The notes under the pieces were generated by a model. That model saw only the letters and a list, made by a program, of their open reading frames with translations. It was not told the origin of the DNA and did no database searches. A stretch of 64,000 bases of DNA from Austropuccinia psidii (taxonomy: Eukaryota; Basidiomycota; Pucciniomycetes; Pucciniales; Sphaerophragmiaceae), in contig JALGQZ010000011.1 in NCBI GenBank assembly GCA_023105745.1, positions 48,514,698 through 48,578,697 of the forward strand, written 5' to 3'. Of the stretch, positions 33,644 to 45,950 are shown one piece after another (the first letter of the stretch is position 1; every line of letters begins with the position of its first letter). A program made the translations under genes and the position numbers.

Positions 33644-34368
33644 TGTAGCAACCACTAATCAGGGGTAAGGGTATTCATACTTACACCCACTCAAACACCT
33701 CAAACCAGCAAATCCACTGGGTGTATCAGCATTCAGTTTATGCAATCTTCTTTGCTGAAACATGCATACAGTCTGGTTCATCAATACAGCCTGTCAATAC
33801 TTGTACAGTTTGGATACACCATCCCCAAACTGTATGATCACTCAATACCACCAATCCTCTTGTACAGATCCTGTACAGCCATACAGGACCTGTATTGGCC
33901 AGACTCAATTCAATAATCAAATCTTCTCATGAAAATTCTCTGTCTGAATCAGGGCTGGGGATTCTCACATATACCAGCCCCTCTTTCTCCCCCTGGGGAC
34001 TTTTCCCCAGTTAATTAATTTAGTATGTTTATTATTTTCTAATTATTCTTATCCTTATTTTGGGTATTATAATTATTTGATTTTAAGTTAGTCTTTGCCT
34101 TTTCTTTCTTTGCCTGTACAGTATGAGTTGGGTGGCCATATCCTTATTAAGGCTTCTCTTTCCATTCTGACAGGTTGAAACAGTGGACATGGACTTGTTT
34201 GTGGTTGGCTCTTTTATTCTTACTCTTATTCTTTGTTGTTGCTTTCCTTATATTCTTTTATTTAGTAATTCATCTCATAACAATCTTAAGTGTATTCTTT
34301 CTTACCATATCCTGAGCCCTCCATAAGTAAGTGCCAGGCCCTCTTCACTTAGAAGAGCCCCTGTGACA
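33644..34368 (+). repeat. 3' LTR of element A
   Basis: 725 bp, TGTAGCAACC to CTGTGACA, followed by the CAAGG duplication. TATAC at 33970-33974 and the box AGTTAATTAATTT at 34009-34021 are intact and point towards DBP4. An inverted repeat CTGGGG/CCCCAG (33993-33998 and 34005-34010) abuts the box. Confidence 0.92.
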
Positions 34369-34373
34369 CAAGG

Positions 34374-35425
34374 ATTCTACTTGAAATTTCTAAGGAGTGG
34401 AAACTCTCAAGAAATTAGGCCCTTACCATTATATTGTAGCTTAGCTACCACTTTTGCAATGATAAACCTTTCAATCTTCTGAGGAAATATAACTGAAGAT
34501 ACTATTTGGTTTCAAAAAAAATAAAATAAGGCCACAAGTGCACTAAGAAGACTTGTTTTCCAGTTTCCCCACCTACTGAAGGTGTTGAAGCTTCTTTCTA
34601 GAGTCTTTCAGAAGAAATAAAATAAAAAGCTTCATTTTAGCTGAGTGTTTTCTCAATTTCAAACAGATTTTCGGGGCTTCCACCGAGTCTTTAAATATGG
34701 CGCCTGCAGGCACCTTTCCCCCCTACTAATGACATACAGAGCTGAGCTCAGGGCAAGCACACAGAATGCAGTTTAAATAAAAAACGTGCTGTGCATCATA
34801 TCACAGGGATCAATGTGGATGAGACAAGTAATCTTTATCATAATAAAGGTATTTTTATAGGACAAATATTTTTGTAGGCTTGATACCATTTGATAAAAAA
34901 TTCCACTTATTACTATTCATTGAAAAATGAATGCTCTTTTGTTTATTATTTAATAACAATTTTGTTATGTTTTCTTGATTTTTCCCCAAAAAGTATGAAG
35001 ACTTTCGATGTTGCCAGAAAAAAATTTATTGTGGAAATATCAAGAGAGAGAGATTTATTTAAAATTGAATAATTATTTCCAAATTTCCAAATGAGATGGT
35101 ATGCTTTCATTTAAAATGAAGCTTCTAAGAAATAAATCTCTTTTGAAGAGAGACTAGCAATATATCTTGTGAGGGACCTCCAGCTGGGTTCCCCTATTTT
35201 TGATGAAGTGCATGTTTTTGTAAAAAATTCCAGGTTTTTTGATGTGGAAAGCTTCTTTGTGCTCACAATTGATGATGAATGACTGCTATGTCTCAAAATC
35301 TTGCTGAGAAATGCTCTCATTGAATTGAATATTCATTCGGGATCTTCCCTAAACCTAATTCCAAAACTTGCATTATTTTTTCGGACTTGGCAAACTTCCA
35401 GGGATTTCCCCATCCAAATCCAAAG
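34374..35425 (+). other. Upstream region of DBP4
   Basis: About 1.05 kb between the transposon block and the DBP4 start codon. No gene supported. It contains a more GC-rich patch near 34665-34750 and AT-rich DNA elsewhere. The DBP4 promoter is presumably within it, but I see no distinctive site. Confidence 0.4.
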
Positions 35426-38219
35426 ATGAAGAAATCTATCAAAATCAATACCAAGACGGCCAGGAACCGGAACTTACGACGTCAAACTGAGGCAGACGAG
35501 ATTAAAAAGTTAGCATCTGACAGCGTTTCATTTGTTAGCCTTCTTCTTATGATTTCTTTGTTTCTGCTTCATCAAAAGCACGCCATTTGATAACTGACAT
35601 CGATTCTCTGCTTTCTTTCAGGATCTAACGAAGCCGCCTTCGTTTTTCACCGATTTGCCTATATCTAAGGCCTCGCTTAAGGCACTTCAGGCTGCAAATT
35701 ATCTAACGCTAACACCCATTCAAGCTATCAGCTTGCCCAGAGCTCTGAAGGGAAACGATGTATTGGGTGCTGCACGAACCGGTTCAGGAAAAACTTTGGC
35801 TTTTCTCATCCCCGTCCTCGAGATCCTCTACCGTCAAAAATGGGGCCCTACCGATGGATTGGGTGCTTTGATCATCAGCCCAACAAGAGAGTTAGCAGTC
35901 CAAATCTTTGAGGTCCTACGAACCATCGGAAAATTTCATTCATTCAGCGCCGGATTGGTCATCGGTGGCAAAAGCCTGGAAGACGAGAGAGATAGACTTG
36001 GTCGTATGAACATCCTGGTCGCCACCCCAGGGCGGTTGCAGCAGCATCTTGAACAAACTGCTGGTTTTGATTGTGATAACTTGCAACTTTTGGGTCAGTG
36101 GTGACTTTTGACATCAATTTATCGGTTAAATTGTCCTTCAGATTATTCCTCAGCTCATCATTTAATCTCATCTTAGTCTTAGATGAAGCTGATCGAATCC
36201 TAGATATGGGCTTCTCTAAATGTCTCAATGCAATCATCTCAAGCTTACCAACTTCTCGACAAACCCTCCTGTTTTCGGCTACTCAAACCAAGTCTGTCAA
36301 GGACCTAGCACGTTTGTCACTCAACAATCCAGAATATGTTTCGGCACGCGAGACTGGGGTGGAGCGAGATCTTATCACACCAAAAGAACTTATACAGAGC
36401 TACATGATCACACCATTAAACTCTAAACTAGATTATCTCTGGGGCTTTCTGAAAACCCACTTGAAAACCAAGATGATTGTCTTTTTGAGCAGTTGTAAAC
36501 AAGTTAGTCCTACACTAATTTCATTTATCCCCTCCAAATTTTTTCGACCGTAATTTATCTCAGCCAATCTCCGGCTTCTAGGTTCGATTTGTTTATGAGA
36601 CTTTTCGCCATTTACGGCCTGGCATCCCATTGCTCCATCTCCACGGTAAACAGAAACAATCCAAACGACTTGAAATTTATGATAGATTCGCGTCTTCTCC
36701 TCAGTTATGTCTATTCGCCACCGATATTGCTGCTCGAGGTTTAGACTTCCCTTCGGTTGATTGGGTCATCCAGGCCGATTGTCCGGAAGATGTTGATACT
36801 TATATTCATCGTGTCGGTCGTACCGCTCGATACCAAAGCGGTGGTAAGGCCTTATTATTCTTACTTCCATCTGAAGAGGATGGCATGGTCAAAAAGTGGC
36901 AGGAAAGGGGAATAGTTGTCAATAAAGTCATACCCAACGAGTCAAAAAAGCAGTCCATTCAAAATAAACTTCAAGCTCAAATATTCAAGTTTCCAGAACT
37001 CAAGTTCTTAGGCCAACGTGCCTTTATTTCTTACGTTCGATCTGTTCACTTACAAAAAAATAAGGAGATTTTTAAACTGAAGGAATTAGACCTAACTGGC
37101 TTTGCTGAGTCGTTAGGTTTACCTGGGGCGCCTCAGGTGCGTTTCACTGGCCTTGGTAGCGGTGGAGCAGGAGGTGGAACAGGAGAGAGCGCAAAAGCAA
37201 AGAAGAATGCCCCACGTGATATAGAAACCTTGAAGAAACAACTAAAAGGTCCCCAAGAAGCCATTGAGAAGTCTCCTACATCTCAGGCAAATACAGATGA
37301 AGAATCTCATTCGGAATCTGAAGGCGTTTTCTCCGATTCAAGTATGCAAGAACTTTCTGGCGACGCTGATGGTGACAACGACTCAGCCTCTTCCAAATCT
37401 GATCGAAAGAATTCGACCCAAGACAATACGAGTACCAAGACGGCTATTCGAACAAAGTATGATCGAATGTTTCAGCGACGGAATCAGAACATCTTATCTC
37501 AACATTATGCAAAACTTATTGATCGAGACGCAGATCCTACCGCTGCTCAGGCCGATGAGGAGGACGAAGACTTTATTAAACTGAAACGGATTGATCATGA
37601 CTTGGATGAGAATGAAGCCGCTATACCTGATTCAGCTTATCTTTCAAAGCGAAAGCTTAAATTAGCAAGTTCTAAAAAAGCGATTGCTATGTCAGGAATG
37701 GGATTAGGGAAAAAAATTATCTTCAATGCGGAAGGCGACGGTATTGATGCATACCCAATTGTAAAAGAAGATGAGTTTAAGAAAAATCATGATGTGGGGG
37801 CCGAAATAAAAGAGTTTGTTGTCAGGGAGGGTCAAAAAGTCAAAGAAGCTGATAAAATTGATAGGATGATTGAAAAGAAGAAAAGAATGGAAAAGAAACG
37901 AAAACGAAAAGCCATTGGGTTGGAAAATGTTAGTTTGAAGAATAATGCTATTTAAACACACTTTGGCTGACTTTTATTTCTCATTTAGGATCTTCAAATG
38001 GGTAAAGCTGAATTAGCACCTGTAACCGATGATGGTTATGTTTCACCCGAATTTGATCTTCCTTCCGAATCTGAAGAATATTCTGATGAATCAAATAATC
38101 GGCATCAGTTTAAAAAGTCTAAAATGATTCAATCTAATGACGATTTTGACGATTTTAATGAAAATGATGACGCAAAGCTAGAAGCTTTGGCTCTACAAAA
38201 ACTTAAGCAACGGATATGA
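35426..38219 (+). CDS. DBP4: DEAD-box ATP-dependent RNA helicase Dbp4/DDX10 (ribosome biogenesis)
   Basis: Five exons: 35426-35533, 35622-36093, 36177-36502, 36582-37928, 37989-38219; introns of 88, 83, 79 and 60 nt, all GT-AG (donors GTTAGC, GTCAGT, GTTAGT, GTTAGT). Product 827 aa, close to known Dbp4/DDX10 lengths. Motifs: Q motif (Gln70), Walker A ARTGSGKT (87-94), PTREL (123-127), DEAD (196-199), SAT (227-229), RGLDF (354-358), HRVGRTAR (378-385). After the helicase core come the Dbp4-type extension and a charged Ser/Glu/Lys-rich tail. The family acts in the nucleolus in small-subunit rRNA processing, releasing U14 snoRNA. All catalytic residues are present and there is no stop in the joined exons. 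The start was chosen as the first ATG in frame with exon 1; joining at phases 0, 1, 0, 0 restores every family motif. Confidence 0.95.
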
Positions 38220-38315
38220 CCCATGATTTTGTTTTGACTGTATAGTTTTCAGGACTCCAAAAATACCCTATATTTTTTGTTCACCAAAACGGCTATGTTT
38301 TGATTAATTCCATAC

Positions 38316-38321
38316 AATAAA
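38316..38321 (+). terminator. Candidate poly(A) signal of DBP4
   Basis: AATAAA about 100 bases after the DBP4 stop codon, followed by an A-rich run. Confidence 0.4.
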
Positions 38322-41300
38322 AAAAATTACACCAAACGGGAATGAAGAAATACATCCCACTTTTTCTTAACAAGGCTTTTTGGATCTTAAGAATTTTATT
38401 AAATTTTAATTTACGAATTTTTGATTTTTTGAGCCCAGCTCCCCTACATGTCAAAACACAATCAGCATTCACCTTTTGTGCTTTTATAGGGATCAACTTT
38501 TCAAACAACTATCTATTATCGGGAGTTTTATAATCCTGACGACTTGAGGTTTGAACCACACTAGGCTGAGGCTTTGCTGTCAGCCAGTCATTTGAAAACC
38601 AAAACCAATGTTCCTGTAAAAAAAGCGATATCTCGGCTAAATTCACAAAAAACGACGAATTCATTTGATCAAGTGCCTTTCGAAAAGGCTTCAAGCCCTA
38701 GCTTTTTTTCTGAGACATTTCGAGCATTCATCCATGGAAACTGTTTGAACAAGGTAAGAAATAACAAATTGAATGCCGAGTTTGGATTATTTGCCGAAGT
38801 TTTAAACAGGAAAAGGGAGTTTTCGATTAAAGCTTGTGCATTTTTTTTAAAAAAAGATACTAGGGGTTCTGCCCCCCACTTTGCTGCGCCACAGGGTATT
38901 TTACCAAAACAAGCTATAACTTTATAGATTTTAAAAACGTTCCATGAAGAAAGTGGAGTACGAGAGGTTATCCTTTTCAAAATTTGAATGTTTTATCCTA
39001 TCGACTCATGCTACATTGAGACATACTTCTAGCGATGCGAAATGCATGCCAGCAAGAAATTTTACCCCTTTGTCCCCTTGACAGCCGGCCAAAACCATTA
39101 AAAGTATTTCAAAAAAGAAAAATTTCAATAATTCAAAGAGATTTTGATAAATTGAGAGTTGGTGTAAATTATTATAATTGATATCTCTTTCGAACAGTGT
39201 TTTTGCTTCTATCAAAAACTTTCAAAAGAGGAAAAACTATTAACTCAACAAAAAGACATGTGTAAGTCAAGAATTGGCTATAATAGAAAAGAATACTGTA
39301 GATAGATATAAATGATTTAACTTGGGAATATAGAAAAAAAACTTGTACGTATAACAGAAACAAAAATAAAAAATAAATTTTCATGATTGTAATTTAAAAA
39401 AGGTCTTAATATATTTTTATTTTTTGTTTTTAATTGCGTGTTTTTTTCATTGATTGTCAGTAATTTTATTGTATTTTTTGGGTAAACTGTTTTAAGACCC
39501 CCCAAAAATAAATCAAAAAAATAACCATTTTTATCATTTATAAATGTCTTTAAAGCTCTTTGTTTTTTTTTAAAGTTGATGAATTAATTTAATAATTAAT
39601 TAAATTATGTCATTATTTCATTTTTTTCTATTTTAGATTTTAATAATTTGTTTTTTGAGAAAGTAATATAATTTAAATGATTTAATAAAAAATAAGGAGA
39701 ATTTTCTCATTTTAAACTCAATAGAATATTAAAATTAAATCACTTCAAGTTAGTAATTCTTGAATTCAACATTTAAGAACTTATGTGACTTTAAAATTTG
39801 GATTCTTATGAAAAGAAATATTTTTTTTTTAAAATTCAAGCTTAATGTTTTTATATAATGAAAAGTAAAATAAATAAAAAAACAAAATTCTTTCTTTTTT
39901 TTTCTTTTAGGAAAAATGACTTTGTAATGTTTTTGTTTTTTTTTAAAAAATCAAAATAAAATGAAAATAATAATTTATTGGTTTTTAAAGCAAAAAAAAA
40001 AACAAAAGGTGAGGAAATTCCTTTTCTCTTCTTTTGAAAAAATGAACAATTTATTTGTATCTTTTCCAAGGTTCTTTTTCAAAAGCAAAGCATATCTTTG
40101 CTTTTTAGAATATATATATATCTATATATATATTATTTGATTTTTTTATCTTTTTCATTAATATTGTGTTGATAAAATGGCTTTCCTTGATTTCTATCCT
40201 AGTAAAAGAACTTTCCTTTTGTTTTTCTAAGTTTGACTTTGAGATTTTTTTTATTAAAAAAAGAAAAGAAATATCCTTATTATTTCAGAAAAATATATAA
40301 AAAAAAGCTTAGTTTTCCTCTTGAATTTTTTTTCTTTACATCTTTTTTCAAATACTTTTTTCTTATTAATTTCTTAAAAATTAATATTTTACAGTTGTTC
40401 TTCTTTTTTTACATGTATTTTATTTTTGGAAAAAAAAAAGAATTTTATTTAATTTTTCTCAAAATAAGAATGTTCTCAATTTTTCTTATTAGATAAAACT
40501 TTGATTTAATTTACTTCTAAAAAAAATCTATTAAAATAATGTTTTTGTGGCCTTTTAACATCAAAAATTAGCCAGAAAACCTTATGATCAGGTCAGAACA
40601 GATTTATAAATAGGAAATGACAAAAAGATTCCAGTTTTGTTCCTCTTAAGAACTAAAGCTGTACCATTAAGAAGGGTTTATTGCAAAAAATACCAGACCC
40701 TGGTCAAATCCATTTTGGACTTATTTTATTATTAAAAACATAGGCTTTAAAAAATTACCAATTACTTGAGAATATATCATAAATTAAAAACCAAATAAAT
40801 TTCCAAAGTATGTTTTCAAAAAATGATAAATTTAATTGAGGAATAACATTAATATAAAATATTCCAGCCATTTAATGAAATTGAGAGGAACTTCTTGGAT
40901 ATTTTTTTTCTGAAAATTTATCTAACTCAATATTATCATCTCAGAAATTATAATCATGCTTTTTTCTTAAGGGCTTGTAGAATCATAAGAATCTTTTCCC
41001 ACACCAAAATATGAATAAATACAAATTCTAGGAAAAATATAACATATTCTCTATTAATAATAGCCCTATCAAGCCATTCTTTTGGAAAATTATTGAATTA
41101 TTGAACTTAATTCTAGATGTTATACAGGGTATTTATTTATTAAAAATAAATTTGCCTTTTTCAAATATATTTTACCCCTAAAAGATGAATATTTATAATT
41201 TTTAGATTGGATAAAAATAAAACAAAACTTCAAGTTAATAAATGAGGAATATTCTTTGTTTATCTTATATAGAGACCTATTTAGATTTCTAAATTTATTT

Positions 41301-42430
41301 AATTTGAATTTGGGATCCAAAAATAAATGAATAGCCTTCACAAAGTATAAATAGTTTGGCTGAATCTTTCAAGTAATTCATATCAAAGTATTCACTATCC
41401 ATAAAGAATTTGATAATGTAAGATCTGTCTATGAAGATTTTGATAGTATTACTATTAATCAAGGGTATTACAGCTTTTATTATAAAGTATAAGAAGATAA
41501 GCTCATTATAACCACAAATAAATAATGAATTTCTCAATTATTTCTTTTAATTTTTATACACTGGTAGTTACTACAAAGCTATTCATTAATTTTTGACTAG
41601 AATGAGCTACAAGATTTTAGAATAAAAGTTATTATTAAAATGATATGGAATAATTTTGATTAATAATTATCTTTTGTAAGAGTAATTATTGAAATTTCTG
41701 GAAGAAAGGTAAAAATCTTAAAGAATTTTTTCAAAAATTCTATAAGTCACTCCCTCAAGCTCAAAACAGACCTTGAAAAGATTTTTAAGGTTTGACTATG
41801 AAACAATAAGTAAATATTACAAATATTTTACTGATTTTACTATTAATTTCCTTATTAACTTAATAAATAAAATAAACAATAATCATAATAATAAGAATTA
41901 TTATAATCATGGCTTAAAATTATTATATTATTGAATAAATATAATAATATGATAAAGAAATAAATATATTAATATATTTAAAGCTCTTTATTATTGTTAC
42001 CAAAAAATAATAAATGCATAAAAAATTGTTTTTTAATAATAAAAGACAATTAATAACAAGAATATTACCAATATTAATGCTATATATTAATATAAATACT
42101 ATTTATATTAATAATTAAGTTATTGAAAATAATAATAGAGAGAAATTATTATAAAAGAGAAAATAACCTAATTTTAACACTTAATATAATGAATATGAAA
42201 GATTTTATGCCAAAAAATGTAAATACAACTTATTTAAATTGTATTTAAAAAAATAAAATAAGAGAAATTACAAATATTCTTAATTTTACATGGAAAATAA
42301 GATTTATAGAGAAATATAACAAAAAAAATTAAACAAATGGAATAATCATGTCAAGATTGGTGATTATATTAAAGATTACCTTTGGTATTTGATAATATAA
42401 AAGACTTATATAAAAAGAATAAGGATTTTA
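38322..42430. other. Long AT-rich intergenic stretch, no gene supported
   Basis: About 4.1 kb. From about 39400 to 40500 there are many T and A runs; 40110-40134 is a TA microsatellite. From 40500 to 42430 the DNA is again very AT-rich. Open frames here are short and dominated by Phe, Lys, Ile and Asn. No RNA gene or LTR terminus was recognised. Confidence 0.5.
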
Positions 42431-43729
42431 CCTTGTTGTTTGGTGTTTTATTGTTTTGATGCACCACAGGGGGAAATAGAGTAAAAATAGCTCTATTTAT
42501 AGTAAATTCCTCCCTTATTGAGTCCAACAGGATTCTAGTAGACGTTTACTGATGGTATTCACTGGAATTGATCAGTATTTTAAGGTTTAGTGATGATTAA
42601 ATCATAATCAAACCATCTTATCTCATTATTACACTGTTATTTAAAGTTATCACTATAGCTCTACATTTGATGACATCATAGGCTTGGCAGGAGCCTAAAT
42701 TTCGTGGATTTTATTAGTATTAATAATAATCTAATAGTATTCACCAGTTCTATAGCTCATATGACTGTTAAGCTTAAAATAAGATTACAGTGAGTGATCA
42801 TAAATGATCAATTTTAAGCTTGAGCTTTGATCATTAGTAAATTTTAAGTTATACAACCTATAGCAATTCAGAGAGTTAATTCTGATAGCTTGAAATTTTC
42901 TTATTAAGCTGCCAAGAGAATTTCATTACTTCATTAAAGCTGTATTTTGGATTATTTATCTTGTATCTCATCTTTCTGTCAAAACTTACTATTTCAAACT
43001 TCAAACCATGACTTCAGGGGGCTGTACCTTGAATATTATGAGATAGAAATACATAATTCTTCACATATAACCTAGTAGAACCTTAATATCCACTTCATTT
43101 TAAGTTTGGACCACTTTCACAACAAAGTGGTCAACAGCTCTGCCAATTTTGTTCAATAAACCCTTACAAGTTATAACCTCACTTATTACTTGTAAAATAA
43201 AGTTAATATCTGTATTACTAAAGTAATTAAGTGTTAAATTTATTTTTGGTTTAACTCTCTATCATGTATATTTCAGGAGATATTAGCTAAAATCCATGAA
43301 TGTATGCACTGATCATAAAAGTGCATATATTCAGCTTGATTCCTTAAGTATTAACTTTAGAGAAATGACATAAGATAGTTTTATGTGTAGTTTTGAATGA
43401 GGAATCCAATGATTCAATTTATTTCACATTTTGTTACATTGACTTCTGATATAAATAAGAATTTATATCTTTTTATGGCATTTTTAGCTTATTACTCATT
43501 AAGTATTGACTTTACAGATATGCCATTAAAATGATATGTGTTTTTTATCATGAAGAGTATAATGGTGTAATTTATTTCACATTATAATCCATCAGATTGT
43601 AAGTCAATTCACCATTTCTGCCTTTTTATGGTATTTTTACTTATTTTAAGATAATTATTCAAAAGAATAATTATTGTAAAGTTTTATTGTGACCTTTTTA
43701 GATATGTGGTCATATCTCAAAGGCTCACA
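42431..43729. repeat. Possible decayed LTR ending in GGCTCACA
   Basis: The stretch ends in a short block (about 43690-43729: GTG-rich, then TATCTCAAAGGCTCACA) that mirrors the last 40 bases of the B and R LTRs. The left boundary is not defined and the interior matches nothing else in the window. Confidence 0.3.
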
Positions 43730-45299
43730 AGATTTAGAATGGAAATTTGATGGATTTAAGGAAAAAAAGCTTATATAAAGAAGTAATACAAAAAACGTGG
43801 TTAAAGTACTATTTCAAATATTAAAATTACTTTATTTAATGTCTTTCTGGATGATTTTAAAAGATAAAAATAGTTAAGATTAATTTAATAACCAATACTT
43901 ATTGTACCAAAGATTATGGACTTAACTGAATGATAATAATGAATATTAGAAAAAAACAGAAATAGTAGGCTTCTTTTAAGTCTACAATAGCTCAAAGAGT
44001 AATTCAATTAAGCTAACCAAAAAAAATGAGTGAAAAAATAATTGACATGTTTGGATTAATGATTAAATCACTTTTTGTCATGTAAAGTTATCATAATTAC
44101 CTAACTAAGTGTTTTTATGCTGCTACCAAGCCATTTATTGTTAGGAGATAGAGAATTTGACCAAGTTAATCCTTATTCATTTTATAATATTGATTTATTT
44201 CCAAAAGATGTAGTTTTTATTGGAGATTTCATGAAATGTTGTATTTTTTGTGAGTTTTTGAAGATTCAGTGTTTCATATGGAATCATTCAAAATTTACTG
44301 TAAGTGAAACTTTTGATTGTAATTATGAAGTGATGAAATTTTCTGGCGTTCATCTCAATTAGTCATTTATGATTTTTTTACTTTCTTTTTCAGAGAGATT
44401 AGCTGATTATTGAATTTTTAATGAATTTTTGAACCTTTACCTCATTTTCTACATGATGCAAGTCAATAGCATAGTAAAAGCTTGTTTCTATAAGATAAAT
44501 TCAAGGATGATAGTTGCAAAACAGTTTTTATTACTCCTTTTTGGCTTCCACATGTCAAATAATTACTAATTGACTTGGTTAAAGGAGTAATACCTCCTTA
44601 TTACCTCCTTGTCACATTAAAATAGCAGCCTATTGACTATTTTAAAATTGTTTAATGGAATTTAGCCTTAGTAAAAAGGTTCCAAAAATATCTTGATTGA
44701 CTAATTAATTAATTATAATAGTTTTATCCAATTTCTTGGACTGGCTATGCCTCAGAGGTCTCAGAAATTGGGGTACCCTGGCTCTCTTAGATGCTTTTTA
44801 TCCCCCTTAGCTATTTTCACATTGAAAATAGAAATTCAGGCTGAAAGACTAGTTACAAATATTGGCATATAAAAGGTGTATGTAAAAATATTGTAACTGA
44901 AGGCTTCATGAACATGGATACCACTAATATTGGTGTTTATGTAACATGAGAATTTCCAGAATCCCATTATTTTGGGCTAAAAATCCAAAAACAAGCTACG
45001 CAATTCTTTCATGTGGTATTGATCATAAGGTTTTGAATTATTTTTCATAATAAATCCTCAGAGAGCTAATTAAAGGCTATATGACTTATGAAGATACCCT
45101 AGATGAGATTTGATTTAGGATACAAAACCCATCTTAAATCCATAGTTTTTCTTAGTAAAAAGAAAGCTATTCATCTTTTTTTTCAATAAAATCATGAATC
45201 CTGGATATTCAAATTTCCAATTGTTTTTTCATATAAAACAGCTTCTATAAAGAAGTTTGTGTACTATTTAGCTGTGTAAAATATACCTCCAGGCTTACA
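43730..45299 (-). repeat. R-family LTR, right copy
   Basis: Collinear with 1-1604 over most of its length and ending GGCTTACA at 45299. The bases after it resemble the purine tract that follows B-family LTRs, and pol-like sequence follows, so it is read as the 3' LTR of a minus-strand element. Confidence 0.55.
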
Positions 45300-45950
45300 T
45301 TACCTCTTAACAAAAAATAGAACTGCACAATGATTCTATTGGTATAAATGAATAAAAAGCCCCATGGGAGGTTAATGTCCACTGAAAAGCCTCTCTGAAT
45401 TACTCATATCAAGTAATAAAAAAACATCTAAATGAATATTCAGGCTTGTGGCCTTCTTTCATTCCTAAATCTTCTCAAAGGTTTATCTGAGTCAGGTATA
45501 TCTGCTTTATCCACCCATTAATCCTCATGTACTGGGTTTCTATATCTGACTAGATATACCCTTGGAATCTGACCTCTAATTGTCCTCCTTTAGATTACTT
45601 TCTTGATCCTCTTGTCCTAATTCTATTCCATTGGGGGCACAGATAAGGGAGTGGGGTTTCTAAAAGGAAAAAGTTGTTTATCATCTGGTTGATATGGCTT
45701 CATAAGGCTTATTGGGAAGGTTGGATTTTTTTCCGTTTAAAAACCAAATTTCACTTGCCCTCAATTGGTTTAATGTAATTAAAAAGTCACAAAAGTTCCT
45801 AAAAATGAATTTCTAAGTTTATTCAAGCCTTAAATATTATAATAAATCAAGCCTGAAAATAGAACTAGGTCCCCTACTTTGAGGTCTGCTGCTTTATGAA
45901 TTTTATTCCACTTCTTTTCAGAATATTGCAAAGAATAATACCTACTTGAT
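45300..45950 (-). pseudogene. Remnant of a B-like pol 3' end (family R)
   Basis: No intact frame, but the DNA aligns with the integrase C-terminal and chromo-like region of element B (8220-8700): compare 45480-45590 with 8240-8340, 45690-45730 with 8465-8500, and 45840-45910 with 8620-8690. The remainder of the element is missing, cut off by element E. Confidence 0.5.

Larger units (their letters stand above)
2652..34368 (+). mobile_element. Element A: chromodomain Ty3/gypsy retrotransposon hosting elements B and C
   Basis: Full-length LTR retrotransposon in plus orientation, defined by LTRs 2652-3393 and 33644-34368 and by the 5-bp target duplication CAAGG at 2647-2651 and 34369-34373. Taking out element B (11443 bp plus its 5-bp duplication) and element C (10274 bp plus 5) leaves about 9990 bp, close to the 10274 bp of sister element C. 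Order: LTR, primer site, repeat-rich leader, gag, pol (protease, reverse transcriptase, RNase H, integrase, chromodomain), a duplicated 3' module, a minus-strand gene, purine tract, LTR. Its LTRs differ from each other more than those of C do, so A is the oldest layer. It carries many nonsense codons and frameshifts and cannot move on its own. Confidence 0.93.

Noticed and set aside
34890..35320. Short open frames upstream of DBP4 on both strands
   Set aside because: 60-70 codons, no motif, and they lie in the probable promoter and 5' UTR region.
38574..38927. 117-codon open frame downstream of DBP4
   Set aside because: No ATG at its start, no recognised domain and no splice or context support.
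39400..40500. Possible centromere-like or mitochondrial insertion because of extreme AT content
   Set aside because: No tandem satellite, no mitochondrial gene and no higher-order repeat; composition alone is not evidence.
41295..41537. Minus-strand frame of 80 codons (with 41120-41341) vaguely resembling an RNase H segment
   Set aside because: Only a loose pattern of Asp, Tyr and hydrophobic residues; no catalytic motif, and the composition is that of random AT-rich DNA.
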